DNA of 64,000 bases from Ewingella sp963519305 (lineage in GTDB: Bacteria > Pseudomonadota > Gammaproteobacteria > Enterobacterales > Enterobacteriaceae), in the NCBI GenBank assembly GCA_963519305.1, contig CAUQMS010000008.1, forward strand, positions 114,359 through 178,358, in the 5' to 3' direction. Under the pieces are notes generated by a model. The model was not told the origin of the DNA and ran no database searches. It saw only the letters and a list, made by a program, of their open reading frames with translations. Positions within the stretch are counted from its first letter, which is position 1; every line of letters begins with the position of its first letter. Positions 43,336 through 52,141 of the stretch are shown here, in pieces. A program made the position numbers and the translations under genes.

Positions 43336-44357
43336 TGAGTTCGCTGACCACACAGACTTATCTGCGCACCAGCACGCCGGTCAGGGTGCTGCTGGGACTG
43401 ACAGCCATCTTGTTAGTTCTGGCGGTGATTGCGGTGAATTCTGGTGCTATGTCGCTGCCTTTTCGCACGCTGATAAGCCGCCCGCTGGATGACGGCATGT
43501 GGCAAATCTGGCTCACGATCCGCCTGCCACGGGTGCTGCTTGCTGTGGTGGTGGGTTGCGCCCTCGCCTGTTCCGGTGCCGTGATGCAGGGGCTGTTTCG
43601 CAACCCGCTTGCTGACCCTGGATTACTGGGGATCAGTAGCGGGGCTGCGTTATTTGTCGCGCTGATGATTGTCATGCCACTCTCCCTGCCCCCGGTCGTC
43701 GCCCTGTACGGACATATGTTTGCAGCTTTTGCCGGCAGTCTGGTGATCTCACTTATCGTGTTCACTCTGAGCCGCTTCGGTCACGGTAATCTGTCGCGCC
43801 TGCTACTGGCAGGTATTGCCATCAATGCCTTGTGCGGAGCTGCCGTCGGTGTACTGACCTACATCAGCGATGACCAGCAGCTGCGTCAGTTTTCGTTATG
43901 GAGCATGGGCAGTTTAGGTCAGGCGCAGTGGTCAACGCTTACCGTGGCAACGACGCTGATTCTACCCGCGTGCCTTACAACCTTTTTCCTGTCACGCCGC
44001 CTGAATTTATTACAGCTGGGTGATGAAGATGCACACTATCTCGGGGTGAATGTTCGCAAGACGCAGTTACAGTTATTGCTACTCAGTGCTCTGCTGGTCG
44101 GTGTTGCGGTGGCCGTGACGGGGGTTATCGGGTTTATCGGGCTGGTTATCCCGCATCTTTTACGTATGCGTGTCGGCGCCGACCACCGCTGGCTGCTGCC
44201 CGGTTCTGCCCTCGGCGGAGCCTGTTTATTACTGCTGGCCGATACACTGGCAAGAACTCTGGTCGCCCCCGCCGAAATGCCCGTCGGGCTGCTGACCAGC
44301 CTGCTGGGAGGACCCTATTTTTTATGGCTTATTTTACGTCCGGGAACGCGCCGATGA
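43335..44357 (+). CDS. hemU: Heme ABC transporter permease HemU
   Basis: 340-residue FecCD-family permease with about ten helices; GAVMQGLFRNPLADPGLLGIS and GVIGFIGLVIPHLLRM are the family signatures, the latter near the coupling helix contacting HemV. It forms a dimer in the inner membrane. Paralogous to BtuC, encoded at 59 kb in this window. The start overlaps the hemT stop. Confidence 0.96.
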   Translation: MSSLTTQTYLRTSTPVRVLLGLTAILLVLAVIAVNSGAMSLPFRTLISRPLDDGMWQIWLTIRLPRVLLAVVVGCALACSGAVMQGLFRNPLADPGLLGISSGAALFVALMIVMPLSLPPVVALYGHMFAAFAGSLVISLIVFTLSRFGHGNLSRLLLAGIAINALCGAAVGVLTYISDDQQLRQFSLWSMGSLGQAQWSTLTVATTLILPACLTTFFLSRRLNLLQLGDEDAHYLGVNVRKTQLQLLLLSALLVGVAVAVTGVIGFIGLVIPHLLRMRVGADHRWLLPGSALGGACLLLLADTLARTLVAPAEMPVGLLTSLLGGPYFLWLILRPGTRR

Positions 44358-45142
44358 CTCACTCTTCTTCCACGTTGCGGGCGGAAAATCTGTGTTTTTC
44401 TGCCGGTCACCGCCGGTTAATCGACGACGTTTCCCTTGAGCTGAAGGGGGGCGAAATGGTCGCGCTGATCGGGCCGAACGGGGCGGGCAAGTCAACGTTA
44501 TTGCGTCTGCTGACCGGTTTTTTGCAACCGGATCAGGGGCGTTGTGAATTGCAGGGTAAAGCGCTCGCAAACTGGCCCCCGCAGGAACTGGCACGCACCC
44601 GTGCGGTGATGCGCCAAAGCAGCGAGCTGGCTTTCGGTTTCAGCGTGCGGCAAATCATCACCCTAGGCCGCGCGCCTCACGCGAAAACTCATAATGCCGA
44701 AGCGTTGCATCAGGTCATGGCGCAAACCGACTGCCTGACACTGGCCGATCGCGACTATCGTCAGCTTTCCGGCGGTGAGCAGCAGCGGGTACAGCTGGCC
44801 CGCGTATTAAGTCAGCTCTGGCAACCGCAGCCCTCGCCCCGCTGGCTGTTTCTCGATGAGCCAACCTCCGCGCTGGACCTTTATCATCAACAGCATACGC
44901 TGCGTCTGCTACGCCAGCTGACGCGCGAAAGCCCGCTGTCTGTGTGTTGTGTATTGCATGACCTGAATCTGGCCGCACTGTATGCCGACCGGATTGTCTT
45001 GCTGCATGAAGGGCGTGTGGTGGCATCCGGTAAGCCAGCTGACGTGCTGACCGCAGAGATCCTCGCCCGCTGGTATCAGGCCGACCTCGGCGTAAACTGG
45101 CATCCTGAAACCGCGGTGCCGCAAGTGTTCCTGCGGCAGTAA
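44354..45142 (+). CDS. hemV: Heme ABC transporter ATPase HemV
   Basis: 262-residue ATPase that powers HemU. Walker A GPNGAGKSTL, signature LSGGEQQRVQLAR, Walker B WLFLDEPTSALDL, and the switch His in VLHDLNLAA. The ATG at 44354 overlaps the hemU stop (ATGA); an upstream in-frame start would overlap further. Only 8 bases separate its stop from that of the convergent selO, and no terminator fits between them. Confidence 0.95.
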   Translation: MTHSSSTLRAENLCFSAGHRRLIDDVSLELKGGEMVALIGPNGAGKSTLLRLLTGFLQPDQGRCELQGKALANWPPQELARTRAVMRQSSELAFGFSVRQIITLGRAPHAKTHNAEALHQVMAQTDCLTLADRDYRQLSGGEQQRVQLARVLSQLWQPQPSPRWLFLDEPTSALDLYHQQHTLRLLRQLTRESPLSVCCVLHDLNLAALYADRIVLLHEGRVVASGKPADVLTAEILARWYQADLGVNWHPETAVPQVFLRQ

Positions 45143-45150
45143 TACAGGTT

Positions 45151-46605
45151 TTAGCTGGAGCAGGAGACTTCCAGATGCTTTCCCCAGTCCGGAGGTAAAG
45201 CCGCCATCGCATCATATTGCGGTGCGTCGCTGTAGGGGTCACGCAGTGCCTGATGTAGCTGGGTCAATACGCTGATGTCATCCTGCTCTGCCCTTTCAAT
45301 CGCCTGCTGGGCCAGATAATTACGCAGAATAATACGCGGATTAGAGAGCTTCATCGCCTGCTGGCGCGTGGCGTCATCCTGCCCTTCCTTTTGCAGCCGC
45401 TGACGGTACTGCTGATACCAGCTGTCAAAAGCCTCGCGATCGATGAACTCATCGCGCAGCGGTGACGCCGACTGTTGCTGCTCAACCTCGCTGAGCAGGC
45501 GGAAGGTGCGGGTGTGATCGCGCCCCTCTTTAGCCATCAGCCTCAGCCAGCCGGTCAGCAAATCATTATCTCGCTTATCTTCAGTAAAGAACCCTAATTT
45601 GCCGCGCATCAGTTTGCCATAGGCTACCATCAGCGCCGGTTCATAAGCATTAACGGCGCCCTCTAACTGTTCGGCGCTCATCAGGCCGGAGAGCGTCTGC
45701 GCCAGACGGTGCAGGTTCCAGTAGGCCACTGCGGGCTGGTTATCAAAACTGTAACGCCCCTGATGGTCTGAGTGATTACAGATATAACCGGGCTGGTAAT
45801 CGTCGAGGAAACCATACGGGCCGAAGTCGATGGTCAGGCCAAGAATCGACATGTTATCGGTATTCATCACGCCATGAGCGAAACCGACGCTTTGCCATTG
45901 AGCAATCAGCCTTGCCGTCCGCTCCACTACGTCCTGCAACCAAAGCGCATAACGCCGGGACGGGTCACTTTCGCTCTCCAGCAGATGCGGCCAGTGGTGG
46001 GCAATCACGTAGTCAGCCAGCTGTTTAACTTGCTCAGGCTGCTTGCGGTAGTAAAAGTGTTCAAAATGGCCGAAACGGATATGGCTTTCCGCCACACGTA
46101 TCAGCATTGCGCCGCGTTCAGGCTGTTCGCGAAATACGGGCTCGTCGCTGGTGACGATACTCAGCGCACGGGTGGTCGGAATGGATAAATGGTGCAGCGC
46201 CTCTGACGCCAGAAATTCACGCACGACGGAGCGTAATACCGCTCTACCATCGCCCATACGCGAATATGGCGTCAGCCCGGCGCCTTTCAGGTGCCAGTCA
46301 TAGCGACGACCGTCAGGCAGTACCTGCTCACCGAGTAAAATCCCACGGCCGTCCCCCAGCTGCCCCGCCCAAACGCCAAACTGGTGGCCACTGTAAACTT
46401 GTGCAAGAGGTTTCATACCAGGGAAAAAGGCCTCGCCGCACCAGTATTGACGATGTTCGGCATCAAACAGATGGGCGTCCAATCCCAGTTCCTTCGCAAG
46501 CGGCTCACTGTGATAGAGCAGCTTTGCGCCTTTTAACGGCGTGGGTTTGAGTGTGGTATAAAAACCGCCGAGCTGGTCGGCATAGTGATGTTCAAACTGT
46601 GGCAT
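45151..46605 (-). CDS. selO: Protein adenylyltransferase SelO (YdiU)
   Basis: 484-residue pseudokinase-fold enzyme (E. coli 478) that AMPylates proteins involved in redox homeostasis. Blocks: YSGHQFGVWAGQLGDGRG, the glycine-rich MGDGRAVLRSVVREF, and the metal-binding GVMNTDNMSILGLTIDFGPY. The C-terminal Cys-Ser-Ser tail, redox-active in E. coli through a disulfide with a core Cys, is kept; the core partner is probably the Cys of GYICNHSDHQGRYSF. It is convergent with hemV. Confidence 0.95.
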   Translation of the reverse strand: MPQFEHHYADQLGGFYTTLKPTPLKGAKLLYHSEPLAKELGLDAHLFDAEHRQYWCGEAFFPGMKPLAQVYSGHQFGVWAGQLGDGRGILLGEQVLPDGRRYDWHLKGAGLTPYSRMGDGRAVLRSVVREFLASEALHHLSIPTTRALSIVTSDEPVFREQPERGAMLIRVAESHIRFGHFEHFYYRKQPEQVKQLADYVIAHHWPHLLESESDPSRRYALWLQDVVERTARLIAQWQSVGFAHGVMNTDNMSILGLTIDFGPYGFLDDYQPGYICNHSDHQGRYSFDNQPAVAYWNLHRLAQTLSGLMSAEQLEGAVNAYEPALMVAYGKLMRGKLGFFTEDKRDNDLLTGWLRLMAKEGRDHTRTFRLLSEVEQQQSASPLRDEFIDREAFDSWYQQYRQRLQKEGQDDATRQQAMKLSNPRIILRNYLAQQAIERAEQDDISVLTQLHQALRDPYSDAPQYDAMAALPPDWGKHLEVSCSS

Positions 46606-46845
46606 AAGTCCCCCCTTTCTTGCAGTGTAGAACCACAGAGCATCGATTAATACGGAGTAAAAGCAGGGAGATTACATTCAGGTACATAATCCTGGATGAA
46701 AAAGATGCTGCCGGCATCTTATCTTCAACTTCCTTTAAGCTGAATCAGGGCGGCAAAGGAATGAAACCCCGGAGTTTACACAGGTAAGTGCCGGGGGGAA
46801 ATTTTGAATACCTACGCATTGTCAGCGTAAAGGATGGCGGGCATA

Positions 46846-47574
46846 TTAGTGAAATTGAGCAGGGCTTCGTAATAAATGATCCAGCTCGCCGGGTTCGACG
46901 CCGAGCCATAGCTGCCCTTTCATACCCTGAACTTCGCTCTTGTTAAGGGCGTCGAAATGTTCAGCGTTATCCAGACCGTCAATCACAATATTGCGGCAGA
47001 AACGGTTAATATTTCTTATCAATGAAGGAAGGACGATGGTGAAGTTTTCGCCCTCATAGAGTTCCCAAAACAGGCCGCGATCAAGCTTCACCCAACTGAA
47101 AATATGATCGAAGACGGCGGCCATATTGGCATTGCCTGATCCAAAACCATCCAGCCATAGCGTGAAATCGCTTTTTAACGCCATCAACTGTGAATTGCGC
47201 TTGCCTTCGGAAAGTTGCGGAAATGACTCGCTGAGACTGAGATGAAGAAAAGGCGAGGCCTTAAGGCCATCACGTATTTCAGCATTCTCAATAATAATTT
47301 TGGCCAGTTTGTCTTCGATGGAAATATTGAGTATTACCTGATTCTTCTCAAACCAGAGCGCGTGCTCTCTGGCCCAGGCAGATTGTTCGGTTAAAAAGTG
47401 GGTTAATTGCTGGGTATTTAATAAATTCAAAACCAGTTCAGTCGGCATTATTAGCTTGCTGTCTGTACTGGCAAATCGACAAATTAATTCAACCGCTAAT
47501 AGTTTCCCTTTACCGGAATATATTGGCTGGCAGAAGTAGGAGCTGTTAAAGGCCGCATCGAATTGTATTTTCAT
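46846..47574 (-). CDS. Degenerate EAL-domain protein, YdiV/RflP-like
   Basis: 242-residue EAL-fold protein without the catalytic EAL motif (VELICRF replaces it) and without most metal ligands, so it should not hydrolyse cyclic-di-GMP. It aligns with E. coli YdiV/RflP through ELICRFAS, FLHLSLSESFPQLSEGK, and AVFDHIFSWVKLDR; E. coli YdiV binds FlhDC and blocks flagellar gene activation. Position beside selO is the same as in E. coli. The start at 47574 (MKIQFDAAF) has GGAA upstream; the open frame extends 19 codons further. An MRKL-level match was not possible, so the FlhDC role is inferred. Confidence 0.8.
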   Translation of the reverse strand: MKIQFDAAFNSSYFCQPIYSGKGKLLAVELICRFASTDSKLIMPTELVLNLLNTQQLTHFLTEQSAWAREHALWFEKNQVILNISIEDKLAKIIIENAEIRDGLKASPFLHLSLSESFPQLSEGKRNSQLMALKSDFTLWLDGFGSGNANMAAVFDHIFSWVKLDRGLFWELYEGENFTIVLPSLIRNINRFCRNIVIDGLDNAEHFDALNKSEVQGMKGQLWLGVEPGELDHLLRSPAQFH

Positions 47575-47943
47575 TTTTTTCCAAAACATCAACGGCGCTA
47601 CATAATGATTAATAACTTTGTTGTATATCAATCAAGTCAGAAAGGTAGCGGGGCTTCGGGGCAGTCCCGAAACAGTTCTGTTACTGATACCAAAAAGTGC
47701 CGGTCCGGTGTTAAGCATGGTGTCCAGATTTCCTGAAAAGAAGCAAAATCAATGTCTTTAAAATCTCCCCTTGCTGTATCGCTCTCTCTTTACAGGCGCT
47801 CACAAGGGGAAATAAGGCGTTATCGCTCAATCTTATCGCTAGCTATCCATTCGCGCAACTGAGGAAATTAGGGCGGGATCCATTAATTTTGCCACGCGTC
47901 GAAGGAGTTTCCCCCTCCGTTGTGGTAGAAATTTAGCCTGCTA
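47575..47943. other. 369-base noncoding gap between the YdiV-like gene and lplA
   Basis: No gene is supported. It contains a short hairpin near 47650-47672 (GGGGCTTCGGG-type sequence against CCCGAA) and AT-rich sequence that could carry the YdiV-like gene promoter. A GGAG/CTCC stem near 47898-47915 could end lplA transcription. Confidence 0.5.
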
Positions 47944-48957
47944 TCATTTTACGCAACCCACCAGCCAATGCTGCAGCTCACTAAGCTCCGCCTGCTGTGC
48001 CGGATATTGCGCGATGACATGCAGACATTTTTCTTCTATTTCCTGCGCCCGATAAAGCGTATCAATCAGTTGCAGCGCCAGTTCATTTAATGGTGCCGGA
48101 TTGAGGCTGTCGGTAAAAATCTGCGCGCGGCTGATCCGTCCTTTTAAAATATCAAAATGAATATCCACACCGCCCCATACAAAGCGCTCATTCAGTAAAT
48201 GGCTGAATGCGGGCGCTTTACCGAAATTCCACTCCCAACTGCTCTGTTTAGCGAATTGTTCCGGGAAACCGGGCAAGTCTGGGAAGACGTCAGGAGATAT
48301 AATTTCCGGCTCGACCTCTAAGCCATACCAGTCAAAGAAGGCGTGGATAATGGCATTGCACACTTGCGGATGATTAATATCGGGAATGAGTTCACTCAGG
48401 TTAGCGACGCGTGATCGCACCGAGGTGATCCCCTTGGCCTGCAATTTTTTCGGATCGGGATTCAGATAATTTGCCAGACGGCTGAGGTCGGCATTGAGTA
48501 ATAAGGTGCCGTGATGAAATCCGCGATCCTGCGTTTCTTTATAGGCCGAACCCGAAATTTTGCGTTCACCATCAGCGGTGTTAGCCACCAGATCATTACG
48601 CCCTGAAGCGCTGGCGCTGATACCCAGCGATGTCAATGCATTAAGAATAATCGCCGTTGATACGCTCTTGTCGTATTCCGGCTTGCCTGCCATGAACGTA
48701 AAACAGGTATTCCCCAGATCGTGAAATACCGCGCCGCCACCGCTGCTGCGTCTGGCAAGACGGATCTCGTCCTGTTCCATACGGCGGGTATTGCACTCCT
48801 TCCACGGATTTTGCGCCTGACCGATCACCACCGTCTCAGCATTGCGCCACAGGAAAAGTACCCGCTGGGTGGTCATCTGACGGAAGATACACTCTTCCAC
48901 GGCGAGGTTAAACCAGGGATCGTAGGAGTCGGAAAGCAGTAGTCTGAGAGGTTTCAT
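47944..48957 (-). CDS. lplA: Lipoate-protein ligase A
   Basis: 337-residue enzyme (E. coli 338) that activates free lipoate with ATP and attaches it to E2 and H proteins. The lipoate-binding motif RRSSGGGAVFHDLGNTCFTF and the SGSAYKETQDRGFHHGTLL block with its lysine are intact, followed by the C-terminal domain. The chosen ATG at 48957 follows AGGA; the codon just before it is a GTG. In E. coli lplA is elsewhere (near serB), so its place here between the YdiV-like gene and nlpC is a rearrangement relative to E. coli. Confidence 0.95.
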   Translation of the reverse strand: MKPLRLLLSDSYDPWFNLAVEECIFRQMTTQRVLFLWRNAETVVIGQAQNPWKECNTRRMEQDEIRLARRSSGGGAVFHDLGNTCFTFMAGKPEYDKSVSTAIILNALTSLGISASASGRNDLVANTADGERKISGSAYKETQDRGFHHGTLLLNADLSRLANYLNPDPKKLQAKGITSVRSRVANLSELIPDINHPQVCNAIIHAFFDWYGLEVEPEIISPDVFPDLPGFPEQFAKQSSWEWNFGKAPAFSHLLNERFVWGGVDIHFDILKGRISRAQIFTDSLNPAPLNELALQLIDTLYRAQEIEEKCLHVIAQYPAQQAELSELQHWLVGCVK

Positions 48958-49089
48958 CACGTTTCATCCTGAAAGAAGTCTGACGTGATGATAACAGGTT
49001 AAAAGGGGGCTAAATACGCAGTCGCCGCAGGGGATCGACAGGATTGATTAACCAGAAGAATTCTGGTGCAGCAAGGCGGCAAATGAACC

Positions 49090-49569
49090 TCAGATTCGCC
49101 GCGCCTGCCAGTAGACCTTGCGCCAGTACACATTATCGAGTGAGGAGCGGGTTACGCCCTGACTGGTGGATGCGTGAATAAAATGATCGCCCGTATCGTA
49201 AATGCCGACGTGTAGGCCGTTTTCACCACTACCGGTTTTGAAAAACACCAGATCCCCTGGAAGCAGTTCATCGCGGGAGACTTTATTACCGATTTTGGTC
49301 TGCGCGACCGTTGTTCGCGGCAATATCACACCAAAGCGGTCACGGTAAGTACGGAAAACAAAGCCTGAACAGTCAACACCACTCGGCTGAAGCCCGCCAT
49401 AACGGTAGGGCGCACCATGCCACTGGCTAAGCTGGTCGTTCAATTGTGCCACTACGGCGATGGAATCGGACAATTTACCACTCGGCGGGGGCGCATGACT
49501 GCTACAGCCGTTAAGCACCAGCGCGGCGAAAATCAGCAGGGAGTAAAATGTTCCGGTCTTCCAACGCAT
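49090..49569 (-). CDS. nlpC: NlpC lipoprotein, NlpC/P60 hydrolase
   Basis: 159-residue lipoprotein (E. coli 154) with lipobox LNGC at about residue 22 and a single NlpC/P60 domain. Catalytic triad: Cys in GVDCSGFVF, His in GLHVGIYD and His in HFIHASTS. Family members cut peptidoglycan stem peptides; the physiological role of NlpC itself is unclear. The start at 49569 has GGAAAG 6 bases before. It shares the cut-site chemistry with MepH in this window. It follows arnF by about 170 bases. Confidence 0.94.
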   Translation of the reverse strand: MRWKTGTFYSLLIFAALVLNGCSSHAPPPSGKLSDSIAVVAQLNDQLSQWHGAPYRYGGLQPSGVDCSGFVFRTYRDRFGVILPRTTVAQTKIGNKVSRDELLPGDLVFFKTGSGENGLHVGIYDTGDHFIHASTSQGVTRSSLDNVYWRKVYWQARRI

Positions 49570-49737
49570 GGCTGTCTTTCCTTCAGGGATGACGGTCACA
49601 GTGACACGGTCTGGCCGGGATTTTGCCGGAACACACCACTGCGCGCTAAGATCTGGTTATTTGAGGATAAAAAGAATCTAACGCTATTTTATCCGCCATC
49701 CAATCGAAAAAGGCAAATTTGTTGGAATTTATCGCTT

Positions 49738-50145
49738 TCAGTGGGCTTGCTGGCTTGGCTTACTGTGGATAAGCCAGACGCCAAACAATACCAGCAGTCC
49801 GCCGCAGGTTTTCAGCAGATGGACGTCTTCATTGAACCAGGGCAGCGTCACTGCACCCAGATAGACTAGCGCATAACTCAGACTAAGCAGCGTATAGGCC
49901 CGGTGCAGCGGCAATACGCGCAACGTGAAGTACCAGCACACCATAGACAAAACATAGCCGGTGATACCCAAACCCACCGCAATCAGCGCCGTCAGATGAT
50001 TGAGAAACCACGATATCTGTATCTCAGACAGTGAAAGCAGCGGGATTTGCACCATTCCCCACTTCATCAGCAGTTGGGCCAGCGTCACTAACAGCAAACT
50101 GGCACAGCCCCAGGCGTAGCCTTTCATCAGTTCGTTGGTCTTCAT
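49738..50145 (-). CDS. arnF: Undecaprenyl-phosphate-Ara4N flippase subunit ArnF
   Basis: 135-residue, four-helix protein of the EamA/SMR-like type that with ArnE is thought to flip Ara4N-phosphoundecaprenol to the periplasmic side. Helix-ends typical of the family: QLLMKWGM in helix 1 and CWYFTLRVLPLHRAYTLLSL. Its ATG overlaps the arnE stop. It is the last gene of arnBCADTEF. Confidence 0.92.
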   Translation of the reverse strand: MKTNELMKGYAWGCASLLLVTLAQLLMKWGMVQIPLLSLSEIQISWFLNHLTALIAVGLGITGYVLSMVCWYFTLRVLPLHRAYTLLSLSYALVYLGAVTLPWFNEDVHLLKTCGGLLVLFGVWLIHSKPSQQAH

Positions 50146-50474
50146 GCGTTAATACTCATCAGCGCTATCCCTAACATGATAAAACCGACGCCAACCCAGT
50201 GGCGCCGATCAACATGCTCTTTGAATACCCAGCGCGCACTGAGGGTGATCAGCACGAAATTCAGGCTGAGCATCGGATAGGCAATGCTGAGCGGCAGCTG
50301 CTGCAACACACGCAGCCACAGCAGCATGGCAAATCCCAGCAGACCGACGGCCAGCGCCAGCCAGCGCAGGACCCGGGCAACATCGCCCTTACCTACCTGC
50401 GCGGCTTGCTTCTGACAAAGCTGTCCTGCGCAGGTCAGCACGCTGACCACCAGCACCAGCAAATAACCGGTCAT
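50142..50474 (-). CDS. arnE: Undecaprenyl-phosphate-Ara4N flippase subunit ArnE
   Basis: 110-residue, four-helix SMR-like protein, partner of ArnF. Motifs CAGQLCQKQAA in helix 1 and LPLSIAYPMLSLNFVLITL in helix 3 match ArnE. It overlaps arnT by four bases (ATGA) and arnF by four bases. Confidence 0.92.
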   Translation of the reverse strand: MTGYLLVLVVSVLTCAGQLCQKQAAQVGKGDVARVLRWLALAVGLLGFAMLLWLRVLQQLPLSIAYPMLSLNFVLITLSARWVFKEHVDRRHWVGVGFIMLGIALMSINA

Positions 50475-52141
50475 GGCAGCTTGCTGTAGAACAACAGCGC
50501 TAAGCGATCCATTTCAACGACTTTATCCGGTGGCGGAAGTTTGGAGTTATCGGTATCGATACTCTCTTGCTTCACGGCCACTGTCACATTGCCCTGCTGA
50601 CGCGCATTTTGCAGCCATATCGGGAAGCTCTTCGCATCAATATAGCGGTGCTGTGCATCCGGATAGCCCAGGCCATATTGCAGCTCGCCTTTTTCATCGT
50701 ACATCAGGATGTCATTACGCTTGAGCGTCCAGGCGAGCCCGGTGGCGATTCCAACGTTATCTGCCAGCACGTACTTGCTCTCTTTTAACATCGAAATATT
50801 GGCATCAATAAATGCCTGCGGTTGTTTGGAGTCGATCACTTTTTGCGGAATAACCTGACCCACCAGCAAAGCCAGAACAAGTGGGCAGGCCGCCGCCCAA
50901 TACCAGCGATTACGCAGCGAGGTCAGACTGAGCGCTCCCGCCAGTGCCCAAACTGCGAAGCACAACATGGCAATAACGACTTTCGGGAACTCTGCGGCTG
51001 TATAAACAGGCTTGATATGCAGCGGTAAGCGCCCGGAAATGATGACCAACGCGACCACAGCCAGTACACCAAAGACAATGTTGATAATACCGTTGGCCCT
51101 TAGGGCTTTCAGCCGACCGGAAATACGTATCTGGTCGAGATAATCGGCCATCAGTAACGCCAGCGGCGCAAAGCACGGCAGGATGTACGTCGGCAACTTT
51201 CCTTTTGCGATGCTAAAGAAAATCAGCGGCATCACCGCCCAGCTGAGCAGGAAAAAGAGCTCAGGACGCATTACGCGTTTGGTCCATCCGCCGATCAACG
51301 CGCCCGGCAGTAATCCCATCCACGGCAATGCACCAAGGAAGACCACCGGAATGTAGTACCAAAACGGCGCTTTGTGCTGGGCGTTCTGTTCAGCGAAACG
51401 CTGAATATGTTCGACCCAGAAGAAGTAGTTCCAGAAGTCCGGCTCGCGTTGTGCGATCGCCAATACCCAGGGCAGGCTGAGCAAAACAGCACTGAGGATC
51501 GCCAGTGGCCCCCAGCCAAACAAGGTTTTGAACTTTTTCTCACGCCAGATAATCGGCAGTACAGCAATCACCGGAACGGCCAGCGCCAGGAAACCTTTGG
51601 TCATAAAGCCCATACCGCAGGCCAGGCCGAGCGCTATCCAGCTCAGTGCCTTATGCCGGGTACTGGTGACCCGCATACAGTAATAACTGGCGACCATTGC
51701 CGCAGTCATCCACAACGTGATCATCGGATCAAGAACACTGTAGGTTCCGATAGTGAAAACCAGCAGGAAAGAGAGATAGATCAGCGCAGCAACACAGGCC
51801 GTCTGACGGTTACGCCACATCAGCATCGCCAGCCAGAACACCATTATCGTACTGAGCAGCGTGCAGAATACTGAACCGAAACGCACGGCAAAGTTAGTAT
51901 CACCGAAGATCATCTGGCTGAGGTTATTAAACCAATAGCCTGCCGCCGGTTTTTCAAAATAGCGCAGACCCAGCAGATGCGGTACGACCCAGTCGCCCCG
52001 TTGCAGCATTTCGCGGCTGATTTCCGCATAGCGGGTTTCATCAGGCTGCCAGAGCAGACGGGTATTGAGCGGAACCAGATAAACCAGAGCAAAGAACAGG
52101 AGGAGAACGGTGCTCCACACACCTTTGTACGCTTTCAACAT
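50471..52141 (-). CDS. arnT: 4-amino-4-deoxy-L-arabinose lipid A transferase ArnT
   Basis: 556-residue inner-membrane glycosyltransferase of the GT83/PMT fold (E. coli 550), which moves Ara4N from undecaprenyl phosphate to lipid A phosphates and confers polymyxin resistance. It has about 12-13 membrane helices in the first 400 residues, the catalytic WQPDETRYAEISREML in the first periplasmic loop, and a soluble C-terminal domain. The ATG at 52141 overlaps the arnD stop; the open frame extends 11 codons further into arnD. Confidence 0.95.
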   Translation of the reverse strand: MLKAYKGVWSTVLLLFFALVYLVPLNTRLLWQPDETRYAEISREMLQRGDWVVPHLLGLRYFEKPAAGYWFNNLSQMIFGDTNFAVRFGSVFCTLLSTIMVFWLAMLMWRNRQTACVAALIYLSFLLVFTIGTYSVLDPMITLWMTAAMVASYYCMRVTSTRHKALSWIALGLACGMGFMTKGFLALAVPVIAVLPIIWREKKFKTLFGWGPLAILSAVLLSLPWVLAIAQREPDFWNYFFWVEHIQRFAEQNAQHKAPFWYYIPVVFLGALPWMGLLPGALIGGWTKRVMRPELFFLLSWAVMPLIFFSIAKGKLPTYILPCFAPLALLMADYLDQIRISGRLKALRANGIINIVFGVLAVVALVIISGRLPLHIKPVYTAAEFPKVVIAMLCFAVWALAGALSLTSLRNRWYWAAACPLVLALLVGQVIPQKVIDSKQPQAFIDANISMLKESKYVLADNVGIATGLAWTLKRNDILMYDEKGELQYGLGYPDAQHRYIDAKSFPIWLQNARQQGNVTVAVKQESIDTDNSKLPPPDKVVEMDRLALLFYSKLP

